Assembly (NCBI GenBank): GCA_964526945.1
Contig: CAZGNA010000105.1
Coordinates: 1-9,485, forward strand
Source of the DNA: Fervidifonticultor sp964526945
GTDB taxonomy: Bacteria; Sysuimicrobiota; Sysuimicrobiia; Sysuimicrobiales; Humicultoraceae
Direction: 5' to 3'
Length of the DNA: 9,485 nucleotides
Position 1 is the first letter of the stretch. Each line of letters begins with the position of its first letter. The position numbers and the translations under genes were made by a program. The notes beneath the pieces are model-generated. The model was given only the letters and a program-made list of their open reading frames with translations. It did no database searches and was not told the origin of the DNA. Below, piece by piece: positions 1 through 5,615 of the stretch.

Positions 1-78
1 CAACGCCTGCGGACGCGCCAGGGCCAGCACCGCAGCGCCCAGGCAGGCGACCAGGGCGGCCAGCGCCCGGGCCCGCAC
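1..78 (-). CDS. 5' fragment of a probable exported protein (runs off window edge)
   Basis: A reading frame opens with GTG at 78-76 and stays open for 26 codons to the window edge. The peptide is MRARALAALVACLGAAVLAL followed by ARPQAL. Two N-terminal arginines and then a long Ala/Leu/Val stretch are typical of a Sec signal peptide or an N-terminal membrane anchor. The frame is closed upstream by a stop at 123-121 and has no other usual start, so GTG is the only choice. It begins 10 bases after the paaD stop, so it could be the fifth gene of the paa operon. There is no clear Shine-Dalgarno site. The visible part does not resemble the PaaE reductase, which is cytosolic. A substrate-binding protein of a transporter is one possibility, but the mature part is not visible and the function is unknown. 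Confidence 0.45.
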   Translation of the reverse strand, partial: MRARALAALVACLGAAVLALARPQAL

Positions 79-88
79 GGCCGGGCGC
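63..88 (-). other. GC-only hairpin after paaD enclosing the next start codon
   Basis: The arms GCGCCCGG (63-70) and CCGGGCGC (81-88) are a perfect 8-bp inverted repeat with a 10-base loop. The structure starts one base after the paaD stop codon, and its loop contains the GTG start (78-76) of the next reading frame. No run of U follows, so it is not a standard intrinsic terminator. It could dampen translation of the downstream gene or protect the paaABCD 3' end. Confidence 0.4.
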
Positions 89-601
89 CTAGTCCGCCGG
101 CTGCCGCGCTGCCGGTGCTGCTAGCGGGACGGGGTCCCCGGGCGGCTTGAAGCGCTCGATGGGATTGCGACAGTCGCGGCAGTAGTAGACTGCCCGGCAG
201 AGCGTGGGGCCAAAGGCGTTCTCCAGGGTGGTGTTCGTCGAACCGCAGTAGGGGCAGGCCGCCGGCTCGGCCAGGGTCCGGTGCGGGACGCTGAGCCCGT
301 GGGCGGAGAGCCGTGCGCGCGCCGCGGGCGTCAGGCGGTCCACGGTCCAGGGCACGTCGTATCGGAACTCGACGTCGGCGCTGCGCACCCCCGGCAGCTC
401 CAAGACCCGGGCGCGCACCCGCGCGCGGATCACCTCGAGGGCCGGACACCCAGTGAAGGTGGGCACCAGCCGCACCCGCACCCTGTCGTCGCAGACCTCG
501 ACCGCCTCCACGAGGCCCAGGTCCGTGATGGCCACGGGCAGTTCCGGGTCCTCGATGGTCCCCAACGCCCGCCAGACCTCGTCACGGGTCACGGTCGCCA
601 T
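89..601 (-). CDS. paaD: PaaD, maturation factor of phenylacetyl-CoA epoxidase (MIP18/DUF59 family)
   Basis: This 170-residue protein has the two-part PaaD layout. Residues 1-85 form a MIP18/DUF59 domain with the motif DPELPVAITDLGLV (18-31) and the conserved cysteine in PTFTGCPA (Cys52). The C-terminal part carries a Cys cluster: CPYC (Cys116, Cys119), Cys135, and CRDC (Cys141, Cys144), then RNPIERFKP. In the PaaABCDE system PaaD is required for activity and is thought to help iron or Fe-S assembly, because DUF59 proteins act in Fe-S delivery. It is not a catalytic subunit. The ATG at 601 lies 6 bases after the paaC stop, with GGTGAG about 5 bases upstream, so it is co-translated with the rest of the operon. 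The size is close to that of family members. The C-terminal tail after residue 155 is Ala/Pro-rich and probably disordered. Confidence 0.93.
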   Translation of the reverse strand: MATVTRDEVWRALGTIEDPELPVAITDLGLVEAVEVCDDRVRVRLVPTFTGCPALEVIRARVRARVLELPGVRSADVEFRYDVPWTVDRLTPAARARLSAHGLSVPHRTLAEPAACPYCGSTNTTLENAFGPTLCRAVYYCRDCRNPIERFKPPGDPVPLAAPAARQPAD

Positions 602-607
602 GAGCGC

Positions 608-1408
608 TCACCAGCGCGCGGTGGGATCGGTACGCCACACCGACGTCATCTCCTCCAGGAGCGCCTGCAGCGCGGCCGTGTGGCGGCCGCGCCGGCCGCC
701 GGTGGCTGCGGCCACCGGCGGGGGACGCAGGCCCAGCGTCTCCAGGCGCGGCCGTGTGGCGGCCTCGAACCGGTCGCGCTGCGTCACCGGCCCGGCGGGC
801 AGCAGCCCGACGCCAACCAGGCGCGCGTGATCGTCGGTCTCCTCGAACAGCCCGAGGGCGTCGGGCCAGATGGCGTCCAGCGCCGCCTGGAGCCGGGCGG
901 ACGCCTCGTCGCCGGCGCGGGCCAGGCGCACCAGCCACGCATCGCTGAACAGGAGGTGGTACTTCTCCTCGCGCTGCAGCGCCCTGGCCAGCGCCGCGAA
1001 CGGGCCCAGGGGCGCGTCGGCCAGGTCGGCCAAGCGGACGGCGTCGGCGTGATCGTACAGCCACGCGCGCACGATGGTGAAGCCCCAGTCGCCGTTGGGG
1101 TGCTCGACCAGCACCGCGTTGCCAAACGCCGACGCGTCCCGCCCGAAGGCGAGCCCGTCGGGTGTCGTCCCGGTCGCCGCAGCCACCTGCTCGTAGAACA
1201 CGCGGGCATGCCCGAGCTCCTCCTGGGCGATCGACGACAGCGCGACGTCGGACTCGATGTCCGGCGCGAACCCCGTCCACTCCGCGTGGCGGTGACCCAG
1301 GATCAGCTCGTCGTCGGCCCAGGCCCGCAGCACGCCGCACAGCGCGGCCCGGACGGCGTCGTCCCGCAAGGCGACGGGCGCATCGGCCGCCGTCCACAGC
1401 CCCGTCAT
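608..1408 (-). CDS. paaC: PaaC, phenylacetyl-CoA 1,2-epoxidase subunit C
   Basis: This 266-residue ferritin-like helical protein is the partner of PaaA in the core of the phenylacetyl-CoA epoxidase. Recognisable family features are ELILGHRHAEWTG (34-46), IAQEELGHARVFYE (60-73), VEHPNGDWGFTIVRAWLYDHAD (from 101), REEKYHLLFSDAWL (146-159) and the C-terminal TGGRRGRHT (236-244). In E. coli PaaC the metal site is degenerate (LDLLGQAR at the first helix motif, as I recall it) and the subunit is structural. Here Glu34, Glu64, His67, Asp119, Glu148 and His151 are all present, with spacings (30, 3, 52, 29, 3) that match those of PaaA (30, 3, 51, 29, 3). The lysine four residues before the first ExxH in PaaA is Ile60 here. 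The protein is slightly longer than the 248 residues of E. coli PaaC. The start ATG overlaps the paaB stop (ATGA), implying translational coupling. Confidence 0.93.
   Translation of the reverse strand: MTGLWTAADAPVALRDDAVRAALCGVLRAWADDELILGHRHAEWTGFAPDIESDVALSSIAQEELGHARVFYEQVAAATGTTPDGLAFGRDASAFGNAVLVEHPNGDWGFTIVRAWLYDHADAVRLADLADAPLGPFAALARALQREEKYHLLFSDAWLVRLARAGDEASARLQAALDAIWPDALGLFEETDDHARLVGVGLLPAGPVTQRDRFEAATRPRLETLGLRPPPVAAATGGRRGRHTAALQALLEEMTSVWRTDPTARW
696..721. repeat. 11-bp perfect inverted repeat with 4-base loop inside paaC
   Basis: CCGCCGGTGGC (696-706) and GCCACCGGCGG (711-721) are perfect complements separated by TGCG. It lies in the paaC coding region over residues of roughly PPVAAATGG (229-238), just before the conserved TGG. 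A hairpin of this stability is expected in the paaC mRNA. In DNA of this GC content it may be coincidental. Confidence 0.5.
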
Positions 1409-1734
1409 CGCCGGCGGTAGACCCGTTGCTGCTCCCGGTACGAGCCGCCGAACCGGTAGCTCTTGTCGGTGGCGGGCGCGAAGAGGTCGGCGTCCTCGTA
1501 GCGGGTCGCCGTGATGTCGGTGTAGCGCACGACCCAGAGGTTCACGCACGGGTCGCGCCGGGCGAACTGTTCCTTGGCCAGCACCAGCGCCATCTCCGGA
1601 TCGGGCGCGTGCACGTCGCCCACGTGCACGTGGGGCTCGGCCTTGGAGTCCTGACGGAAGACGGCGAAGACGGACGCGGCCTCGGGGACCACGTCGCCCA
1701 GGTTCACGGCCGGGGCCCGCCGCCGGGTGTCCAC
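1405..1734 (-). CDS. paaB: PaaB, phenylacetyl-CoA 1,2-epoxidase subunit B
   Basis: This 109-residue protein matches the small PaaB subunit, which bridges PaaAC heterodimers in the epoxidase and has no cofactor of its own. Diagnostic stretches are VFAVFRQDSKAEPHVHVGDVH (from residue 22), APDPEMALVLAKEQFARR, VNLWVVRYTDI and the C-terminal DKSYRFGGSYRE. The E. coli protein is about 95 residues, so the GTG start at 1734 gives a longer N-terminus (MDTRRRAPAV). An internal GTG at codon 10 would give a more usual length. Neither start has a strong ribosome binding site, so the exact N-terminus is uncertain. A 79-base gap separates it from paaA. It contains a small inverted repeat (GGCTCC 1773-1778 and GGAGCC 1788-1793) but no recognisable promoter. 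Its stop overlaps the paaC start. Confidence 0.92.
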   Translation of the reverse strand: MDTRRRAPAVNLGDVVPEAASVFAVFRQDSKAEPHVHVGDVHAPDPEMALVLAKEQFARRDPCVNLWVVRYTDITATRYEDADLFAPATDKSYRFGGSYREQQRVYRRR

Positions 1735-1813
1735 CGGGTGGTCGCCTCGTGTCGTGTCGCGCCGCGGCGTGCGGCTCCGCGCCGTCGGGAGCCAGCCGTC
1801 CTCCCCAGGCGCC

Positions 1814-2761
1814 CTACGCGGCCGCCGCCCATCGCCCCAGCGCCTCGCGCACCCACTGGTGCTGCGCGTGGTAGCGGTTGCGCACCTCCAACCGGGCCCG
1901 CGTCCTGGGGCCCTCGCCGCGCAGGATGCGCCGGAACTCGTCCCAGTCGGGCTCGGTGTAGACGTACTGGCCCGTCGCCTCGTCCCACCGCAGGCCCGGA
2001 TCCGGGACCCGCAGCCCGTACTCCTGGATGAGCGGCACGAACTGGCGGAGAAACTGCTGGCGCAGCTCGTCGTTGGTCTTGACCTTGATGCGCCAGCGCA
2101 TCATCTGCTCGAGGTGGGGCGACGCCTGGTCGCGGGGGCCGAAGAAGTGCATCAACGGCGTCCACCAGCGGTCCAGCGCGTCCTGCAGCATCGCCCGCTG
2201 CGCGGGCGTGCCCTCGGCCAGCGCCTTGAATCCGTCGATCCCCAGCCGGATGTGGAAGTCTTCTTCGTAGCAGATCCGGCGCAGCACCCGCGCGTAGGGG
2301 GCGTACGAGCAGGCGCGCAGCGCCCCCTGGGTCTGCATCGCCGCGCCGTCGACGAAGACCTGGATGACCACCACGTCGGCCCACGTCTCGGCGGGGTAGT
2401 GGAAGACGTTGTGGAACTTGGCCCGGCCCGCCAGCAGGTCGTCGATCATGGCCGCGCGGGGCCGGCCCAGGTCCTCGGCGACGCGGTAGAGCAGCTGGGC
2501 GTGCCCGATCTCGTCCTGCACCTTGGCGATCAGCGCCATCTTGCGTGCCAGCGTCGGTGCCCGGGGAATCCACTCGCGCTCGGGCAGCGCGCCCATGAGC
2601 TCGGAGTTGGCGTGCATCTGGATCAGCCGGAGGCATTCGGCACGGTAGCGGGCGGGCATCCACTCGCCCGCCTCCACCCGTTCCCCGGCGGCGATCCGCG
2701 CCTCGAACGCCGCCAGCTGTTCGGGATCGTCCTCGGGCGCTGCCGGCTGGTGGTGCATCAT
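1814..2761 (-). CDS. paaA: PaaA, catalytic subunit of phenylacetyl-CoA 1,2-epoxidase
   Basis: This diiron subunit converts phenylacetyl-CoA plus O2 to the ring 1,2-epoxide, the committed step of the aerobic hybrid phenylacetate pathway in the cytosol. The 315-residue product is close to the 309 residues of E. coli PaaA. Expected metal ligands are Glu54 (HANSELMG), Glu84 and His87 (KVQDEIGHAQ), Asp138 (FVDGAAM), and Glu167 and His170 (CYEEDFHIRLG). Lys80, four residues before Glu84, matches the conserved active-site lysine of the family. MRWRIKVKTNDELRQQFL and the C-terminal PDWDEF are also typical. The start is the first of two adjacent ATG codons (2761 or 2758), 26 bases after the predicted transcription start, with the G-rich stretch GGGGTG as a modest ribosome site. 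The frame is open further upstream, but that part overlaps the promoter and the HIT gene and has no family similarity. Confidence 0.95.
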   Translation of the reverse strand: MMHHQPAAPEDDPEQLAAFEARIAAGERVEAGEWMPARYRAECLRLIQMHANSELMGALPEREWIPRAPTLARKMALIAKVQDEIGHAQLLYRVAEDLGRPRAAMIDDLLAGRAKFHNVFHYPAETWADVVVIQVFVDGAAMQTQGALRACSYAPYARVLRRICYEEDFHIRLGIDGFKALAEGTPAQRAMLQDALDRWWTPLMHFFGPRDQASPHLEQMMRWRIKVKTNDELRQQFLRQFVPLIQEYGLRVPDPGLRWDEATGQYVYTEPDWDEFRRILRGEGPRTRARLEVRNRYHAQHQWVREALGRWAAAA

Positions 2762-2793
2762 CCGGTCACACCCCGCCCCCAAGATCGTGTCCC

Positions 2794-2823
2794 ATTGTAC
2801 GCACCTGGCGCCGCGACCGTCAA
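2794..2823 (-). promoter_or_regulatory. Sigma-70-type promoter of paaABCD
   Basis: On the minus strand, TTGACG (2823-2818), an 18-bp spacer and TACAAT (2799-2794) sit just before paaA. The predicted start of transcription is near 2787, giving a leader of about 26 bases. The discriminator after the -10 box is GGGACA, the same as at the promoter of the DUF177 gene. The stop codon TGA of the HIT gene lies inside the -35 hexamer. No terminator separates the two genes, so read-through from the fab/rnc operon is likely in addition. Confidence 0.8.
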
Positions 2824-3308
2824 CGCGACGCCGTCGCCAGCGCAGCCTGCAGCCGGTCGTAGGTCTCCGCCAGGTGCTGGGGCAGCACCTTGGTCGCCGC
2901 CAGGACCGGCATGAAGTTCGTATCACCCACCCACCGGGGAACCACGTGCACATGCAGGTGGTCCTCCACCCCGGCCCCAGCGGCCCGCCCCAGGTTCAGG
3001 CCGATGTTGAACCCCTGGGGAGCCAGCGCGGCCTCCAGCGCGCGCACCGCCAGCGCGGTGACGGTCACCAGCGCGCCGGCCTCGTCGTCGGTCAGCGCGT
3101 CCAGCCGGGCGGCGTGGCGGTAGGGGACGACCATGACGTGCCCGCTGTTGTACGGAAACTGGTTGAGCATGATGAACGCGTGGGCCGCGCGGTGGACGAT
3201 GAGCCGGCCCCGGTCGTCGCCTGCGGCCAGCGCGTCGCAGAAGATGCAGCCGTCGGGCTTGGGCGCCATGACGTAGACGCCGCGCCACGGGGCCCACAGC
3301 ACGTTCAT
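2820..3308 (-). CDS. HIT-family hydrolase/phosphorylase, Ap4A phosphorylase-like
   Basis: This 162-residue protein has the histidine triad HLHVHVV (His117, His119, His121), the catalytic signature of HIT nucleotide hydrolases and transferases. The N-terminal WAPWRGVYV, the CIFC pair (Cys21, Cys24) and the tail RWVGDTNFMPVLAATKVLP resemble the actinobacterial group described as diadenosine tetraphosphate (Ap4A) phosphorylases, rather than the shorter HinT proteins. The probable role is cleavage of Ap4A or related dinucleotides in the cytosol. The substrate is inferred from the family. The start ATG overlaps the rnc stop (ATGA), so it is translationally coupled to RNase III. Its own stop is embedded in the -35 box of the paa promoter. 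The cysteine pair may bind zinc. Confidence 0.88.
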   Translation of the reverse strand: MNVLWAPWRGVYVMAPKPDGCIFCDALAAGDDRGRLIVHRAAHAFIMLNQFPYNSGHVMVVPYRHAARLDALTDDEAGALVTVTALAVRALEAALAPQGFNIGLNLGRAAGAGVEDHLHVHVVPRWVGDTNFMPVLAATKVLPQHLAETYDRLQAALATASR

Positions 3309-4066
3309 GGCGCGCCGCGGTCCAGACGCGCCAGCGCCTGCGCGGCCGCGGCCTGCTCCGCCTCCTTCTTGCTGCGGCCGCGCCCCTCGCCCAGGAGCTT
3401 GCCGCCCGCCTCGACCACCGCCACGAAGACGCGGGCGTGGTTGGGACCTTCCTCCTGCGTGATGCGGTAGCGCGGCATCTGCCCCCGGCGCTGCAGGCGC
3501 TCCTGGAGCTGGCTCTTGAAGTCCTGGCCGGCGCGCTGCATCTCCTCCGCCAGGTCGGCGATCCACCGGGACACCACGGCGTGCGCCACGCCGTAGCCGG
3601 AGTCCATGTAGATGGCGCCGATCACCGCCTCCACCGCGTCGGCCAGCAGTGCGGGCCGCTGGCGCCCGCCGCCCTTCTCCTCCCCTTTCCCGAGCAGGAT
3701 GTACCGCGCCAGCCCCAGCCGGCGCGCGATGGAGGCCAGGGCCGCCTCGTTGACCAGGCGCGCCCGCTGCTTGGCGAGCCCGCCCTCGTCCACGTCGGGA
3801 TACCGGCGGTAGAGGTCGTCGCTGACCACCAGGCTCAGCACCGCGTCGCCCAGGAACTCCAGCCGCTCGTAGCTCTTCAGCGGGGTGCCGCGCTCGTGAC
3901 TGAACGACCCGTGGCGGAGCGCCAGGTCCAGCAGCGAGCGGTCGCGGAAGCGCACGCCCAGGCGCTCCTCCAGCTGCGCCAGCTGCGCCAGCCGCTCCTG
4001 CGAGAGCACCTCGCCGACGGCGCCGGTCTCGTCCGGCGGGCTCTGGCCCCGCAGGGGTCTCACCAT
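3305..4066 (-). CDS. rnc: Ribonuclease III
   Basis: This endonuclease cuts double-stranded RNA in rRNA precursors and structured mRNAs. In the 253-residue product the RNase III domain covers about 30-160. It has the signature ERLEFLGDAVL (67-77; catalytic Glu70 and Asp74) and the second metal-binding stretch ADAVEAVIGAIY (Asp133, Glu136). A double-stranded RNA binding domain spans about 181-249 (DFKSQLQERLQRRGQ, then GRSKKEAEQAAAAQAL). The ATG at 4066 overlaps the end of fabF by 7 bases (ATGGTGA). It gives an N-terminus longer than usual, so a GTG at codon 20 (VLSQERL) is an alternative start. In many bacteria rnc is followed by smc and ftsY. Here the HIT gene follows instead, overlapping by 4 bases. 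rnc next to acpP/fabF is a common bacterial arrangement. Confidence 0.96.
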   Translation of the reverse strand: MVRPLRGQSPPDETGAVGEVLSQERLAQLAQLEERLGVRFRDRSLLDLALRHGSFSHERGTPLKSYERLEFLGDAVLSLVVSDDLYRRYPDVDEGGLAKQRARLVNEAALASIARRLGLARYILLGKGEEKGGGRQRPALLADAVEAVIGAIYMDSGYGVAHAVVSRWIADLAEEMQRAGQDFKSQLQERLQRRGQMPRYRITQEEGPNHARVFVAVVEAGGKLLGEGRGRSKKEAEQAAAAQALARLDRGAP

Positions 4067-5307
4067 ATGGCCCGCAGCACCAGGGTGGCGTTGTGGCCCC
4101 CGAAGCCAAAGGCGTTGGACATGACGGTGCGCAGCCGCGCCGGGCGGGCGGTGTTGGGGACGTAGTCCAGGTCGCACTCGGGGTCGGCCACCCGGTAGTT
4201 GATGGTCGGGGGGATCACCTGATGGCGCAGCGCCAGACAACAGGCGATCGCCTCGACGCCGCCGGCGGCGCCCAGCAGGTGGCCGGTCATCGACTTGGTG
4301 GAGCTGACGGCCAGCCGGCGGGCGTGGGGCCCGAAGGCGCGCTTGATGGCCAGCGTCTCCAGGCGGTCGTTGTAGGGCGTGCCGGTCCCGTGAGCGTTGA
4401 CGTAGTCCACCGCGTCGGGGGGGAGCCCGGCATCGCGCAACGCGGCCGCCATGGCACGGGACGCGCCGTCGCCCTCGGGATCGGGCTGGGTGATGTGGTG
4501 GGCGTCGGTGCTGGTGCCGTACCCGACGAGCTCGGCGTAGATGGGCGCCCCACGCCGCTCGGCCACCTCCAGGGCCTCCAGCAGCACCACCCCGGCGCCC
4601 TCGCCCATGACGAACCCGTCCCGGGTGGCGTCGAACGGCCGTGACGCGCCCGCCGGGTCGTCGTTGCGGGTCGTCATTGCCTTCATGGCCGCAAACCCCG
4701 CCAGGGACAGCGGCGTGATGGCGGCCTCCGACCCGCCGGCCAGCATCGCGTCGGCCTCCCCGTACTGGATCAGGCGCGCCGCATCGCCGATGGCGTTCCC
4801 GCCCGTGGCGCACGCGGTCACCACGCCCTGGCTGGGCCCCTTGGCACCGACCAGGATGGCGGTCACACCGCTGGCCATGTTCCCGATGACCATGGGCACG
4901 AAGAACGGCGAGACGCGGTCGGGACCGCGCTCGAGGAGGGTGCGGTGCTGGGCCTCCCAGGTGATCACCCCGCCCATGCCCGAGCCGATGACGACGCCCA
5001 CCCGCGTGGCGTTGGCGGCCGTGATGGTGAACCCCGCGTCCTCCAGCGCCAGGCGGGCGGCCGCGTAGGCGAACTGCACGAACCGGTCGTTGCGCCGCGC
5101 TTCCTTGCGATCCATGAACGCCGTGGGGTCGAAGTCCGGCACCTCCGCCGCGATCTGCGTGGCGAACCCCGAGGGGTCGAACGCCGTGATCCGCCGGACG
5201 CCGGACCGCCCGGCCACCAGCCCGGCCCAGAAGGCCTGGTGGCCGATGCCCAGCGGGCTGACGACCCCCAGCCCGGTCACGACGACCCGCCGCCGCGTAG
5301 GTGCCAC
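4060..5307 (-). CDS. fabF: Beta-ketoacyl-ACP synthase II (KAS II)
   Basis: This condensing enzyme elongates acyl-ACP with malonyl-ACP in type II fatty acid synthesis. The 415-residue product has full family length. The catalytic triad is visible: Cys166 in VTACATGGNA, His306 in VNAHGTGTP and His343 in KSMTGHLLGAAG (with Lys338). The C-terminal SNAFGFGGHN carries the gatekeeper Phe402. The start is GTG at 5307. The only nearby ATG (5312) is out of frame. AGGTGG (5320-5315) lies 7 bases upstream and includes part of the acpP stop codon, so termination on acpP and initiation on fabF are closely linked. The acpP-fabF gap is 11 bases. Nothing appears degraded. Confidence 0.97.
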   Translation of the reverse strand: MAPTRRRVVVTGLGVVSPLGIGHQAFWAGLVAGRSGVRRITAFDPSGFATQIAAEVPDFDPTAFMDRKEARRNDRFVQFAYAAARLALEDAGFTITAANATRVGVVIGSGMGGVITWEAQHRTLLERGPDRVSPFFVPMVIGNMASGVTAILVGAKGPSQGVVTACATGGNAIGDAARLIQYGEADAMLAGGSEAAITPLSLAGFAAMKAMTTRNDDPAGASRPFDATRDGFVMGEGAGVVLLEALEVAERRGAPIYAELVGYGTSTDAHHITQPDPEGDGASRAMAAALRDAGLPPDAVDYVNAHGTGTPYNDRLETLAIKRAFGPHARRLAVSSTKSMTGHLLGAAGGVEAIACCLALRHQVIPPTINYRVADPECDLDYVPNTARPARLRTVMSNAFGFGGHNATLVLRAIW

Positions 5308-5318
5308 CGCATCGCCAC

Positions 5319-5567
5319 CTACTGGGCCTGATCCTTCATGTGGGCCTCGATGAACTTCACCGCGTCCCCGACCGTCACGATCTTCTCGGCCTGTTCGTCG
5401 GGGATCTCGATCTCGAACTCCTCCTCGAGCGCCATCACCAGCTCCACCACGTCCAGCGAGTCGGCGCCCAGGTCCTCGACGAAGGACGACTCCCGGGTGA
5501 TCGTCTCCTCATCCACGCCGAGCTGGTGCGCCACCCGCGCGCGCACACGTTCGAACACCGACGCCAT
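5319..5567 (-). CDS. acpP: Acyl carrier protein
   Basis: This 82-residue acidic carrier protein holds the growing acyl chain on a phosphopantetheine arm. Ser37 in the motif GADSLDVVE is the attachment site. The acidic helix II (VVELVMALEEEFEIEIPDE) that contacts Fab enzymes is intact. I chose the ATG at 5567 (MASVFERVRARV) because GGAGGTGAT (5583-5575), a perfect complement of the 16S rRNA tail, lies 7 bases upstream. Starts at 5579 or 5576 in the same frame overlap or abut this site and are unlikely. A 48-base gap with a stable hairpin separates it from fabG, which may help raise acpP output. ACP is normally among the most abundant proteins. Confidence 0.97.
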   Translation of the reverse strand: MASVFERVRARVAHQLGVDEETITRESSFVEDLGADSLDVVELVMALEEEFEIEIPDEQAEKIVTVGDAVKFIEAHMKDQAQ

Positions 5568-5574
5568 CGTCCAC

Positions 5575-5583
5575 ATCACCTCC
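5575..5583 (-). promoter_or_regulatory. Strong ribosome binding site of acpP
   Basis: GGAGGTGAT is a nine-base perfect match to the anti-Shine-Dalgarno tail of bacterial 16S rRNA (ATCACCTCC). It is spaced 7 bases from the ATG at 5567. It settles the acpP start and indicates high translation. Confidence 0.85.
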
Positions 5584-5588
5584 GCACC

Positions 5589-5611
5589 GGCCGGGCTGGA
5601 CGCGCCCGGCC
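5589..5611 (-). other. Hairpin in the fabG-acpP gap
   Basis: GGCCGGGC (5589-5596) and GCCCGGCC (5604-5611) form a perfect 8-bp stem with a 7-base loop. It lies 4 bases past the fabG stop codon and 5 bases before the acpP ribosome binding site. There is no U tract, so it is unlikely to be a full terminator. It could block 3'-5' decay, set the 5' end of a processed acpP mRNA, or attenuate transcription partially. Confidence 0.5.
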
Positions 5612-5615
5612 CGGG

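Noticed and set aside
281..1420. Long plus-strand open frame of 379 codons opposite paaC/paaD
   Set aside because: It is antisense to two well-supported paa genes, has no family motif and is rich in Arg/Gly/His as expected from the complement of high-GC coding DNA.
1727..2914. Long plus-strand open frame of 395 codons opposite paaA
   Set aside because: It is a shadow of paaA with biased, low-complexity composition, and it crosses the paa promoter and the end of the HIT gene.
3576..3594. 8-bp hairpin inside rnc, considered as a self-cleavage site for RNase III autoregulation
   Set aside because: Too short for a typical RNase III substrate, within a conserved coding region, and expected by chance at this GC content.
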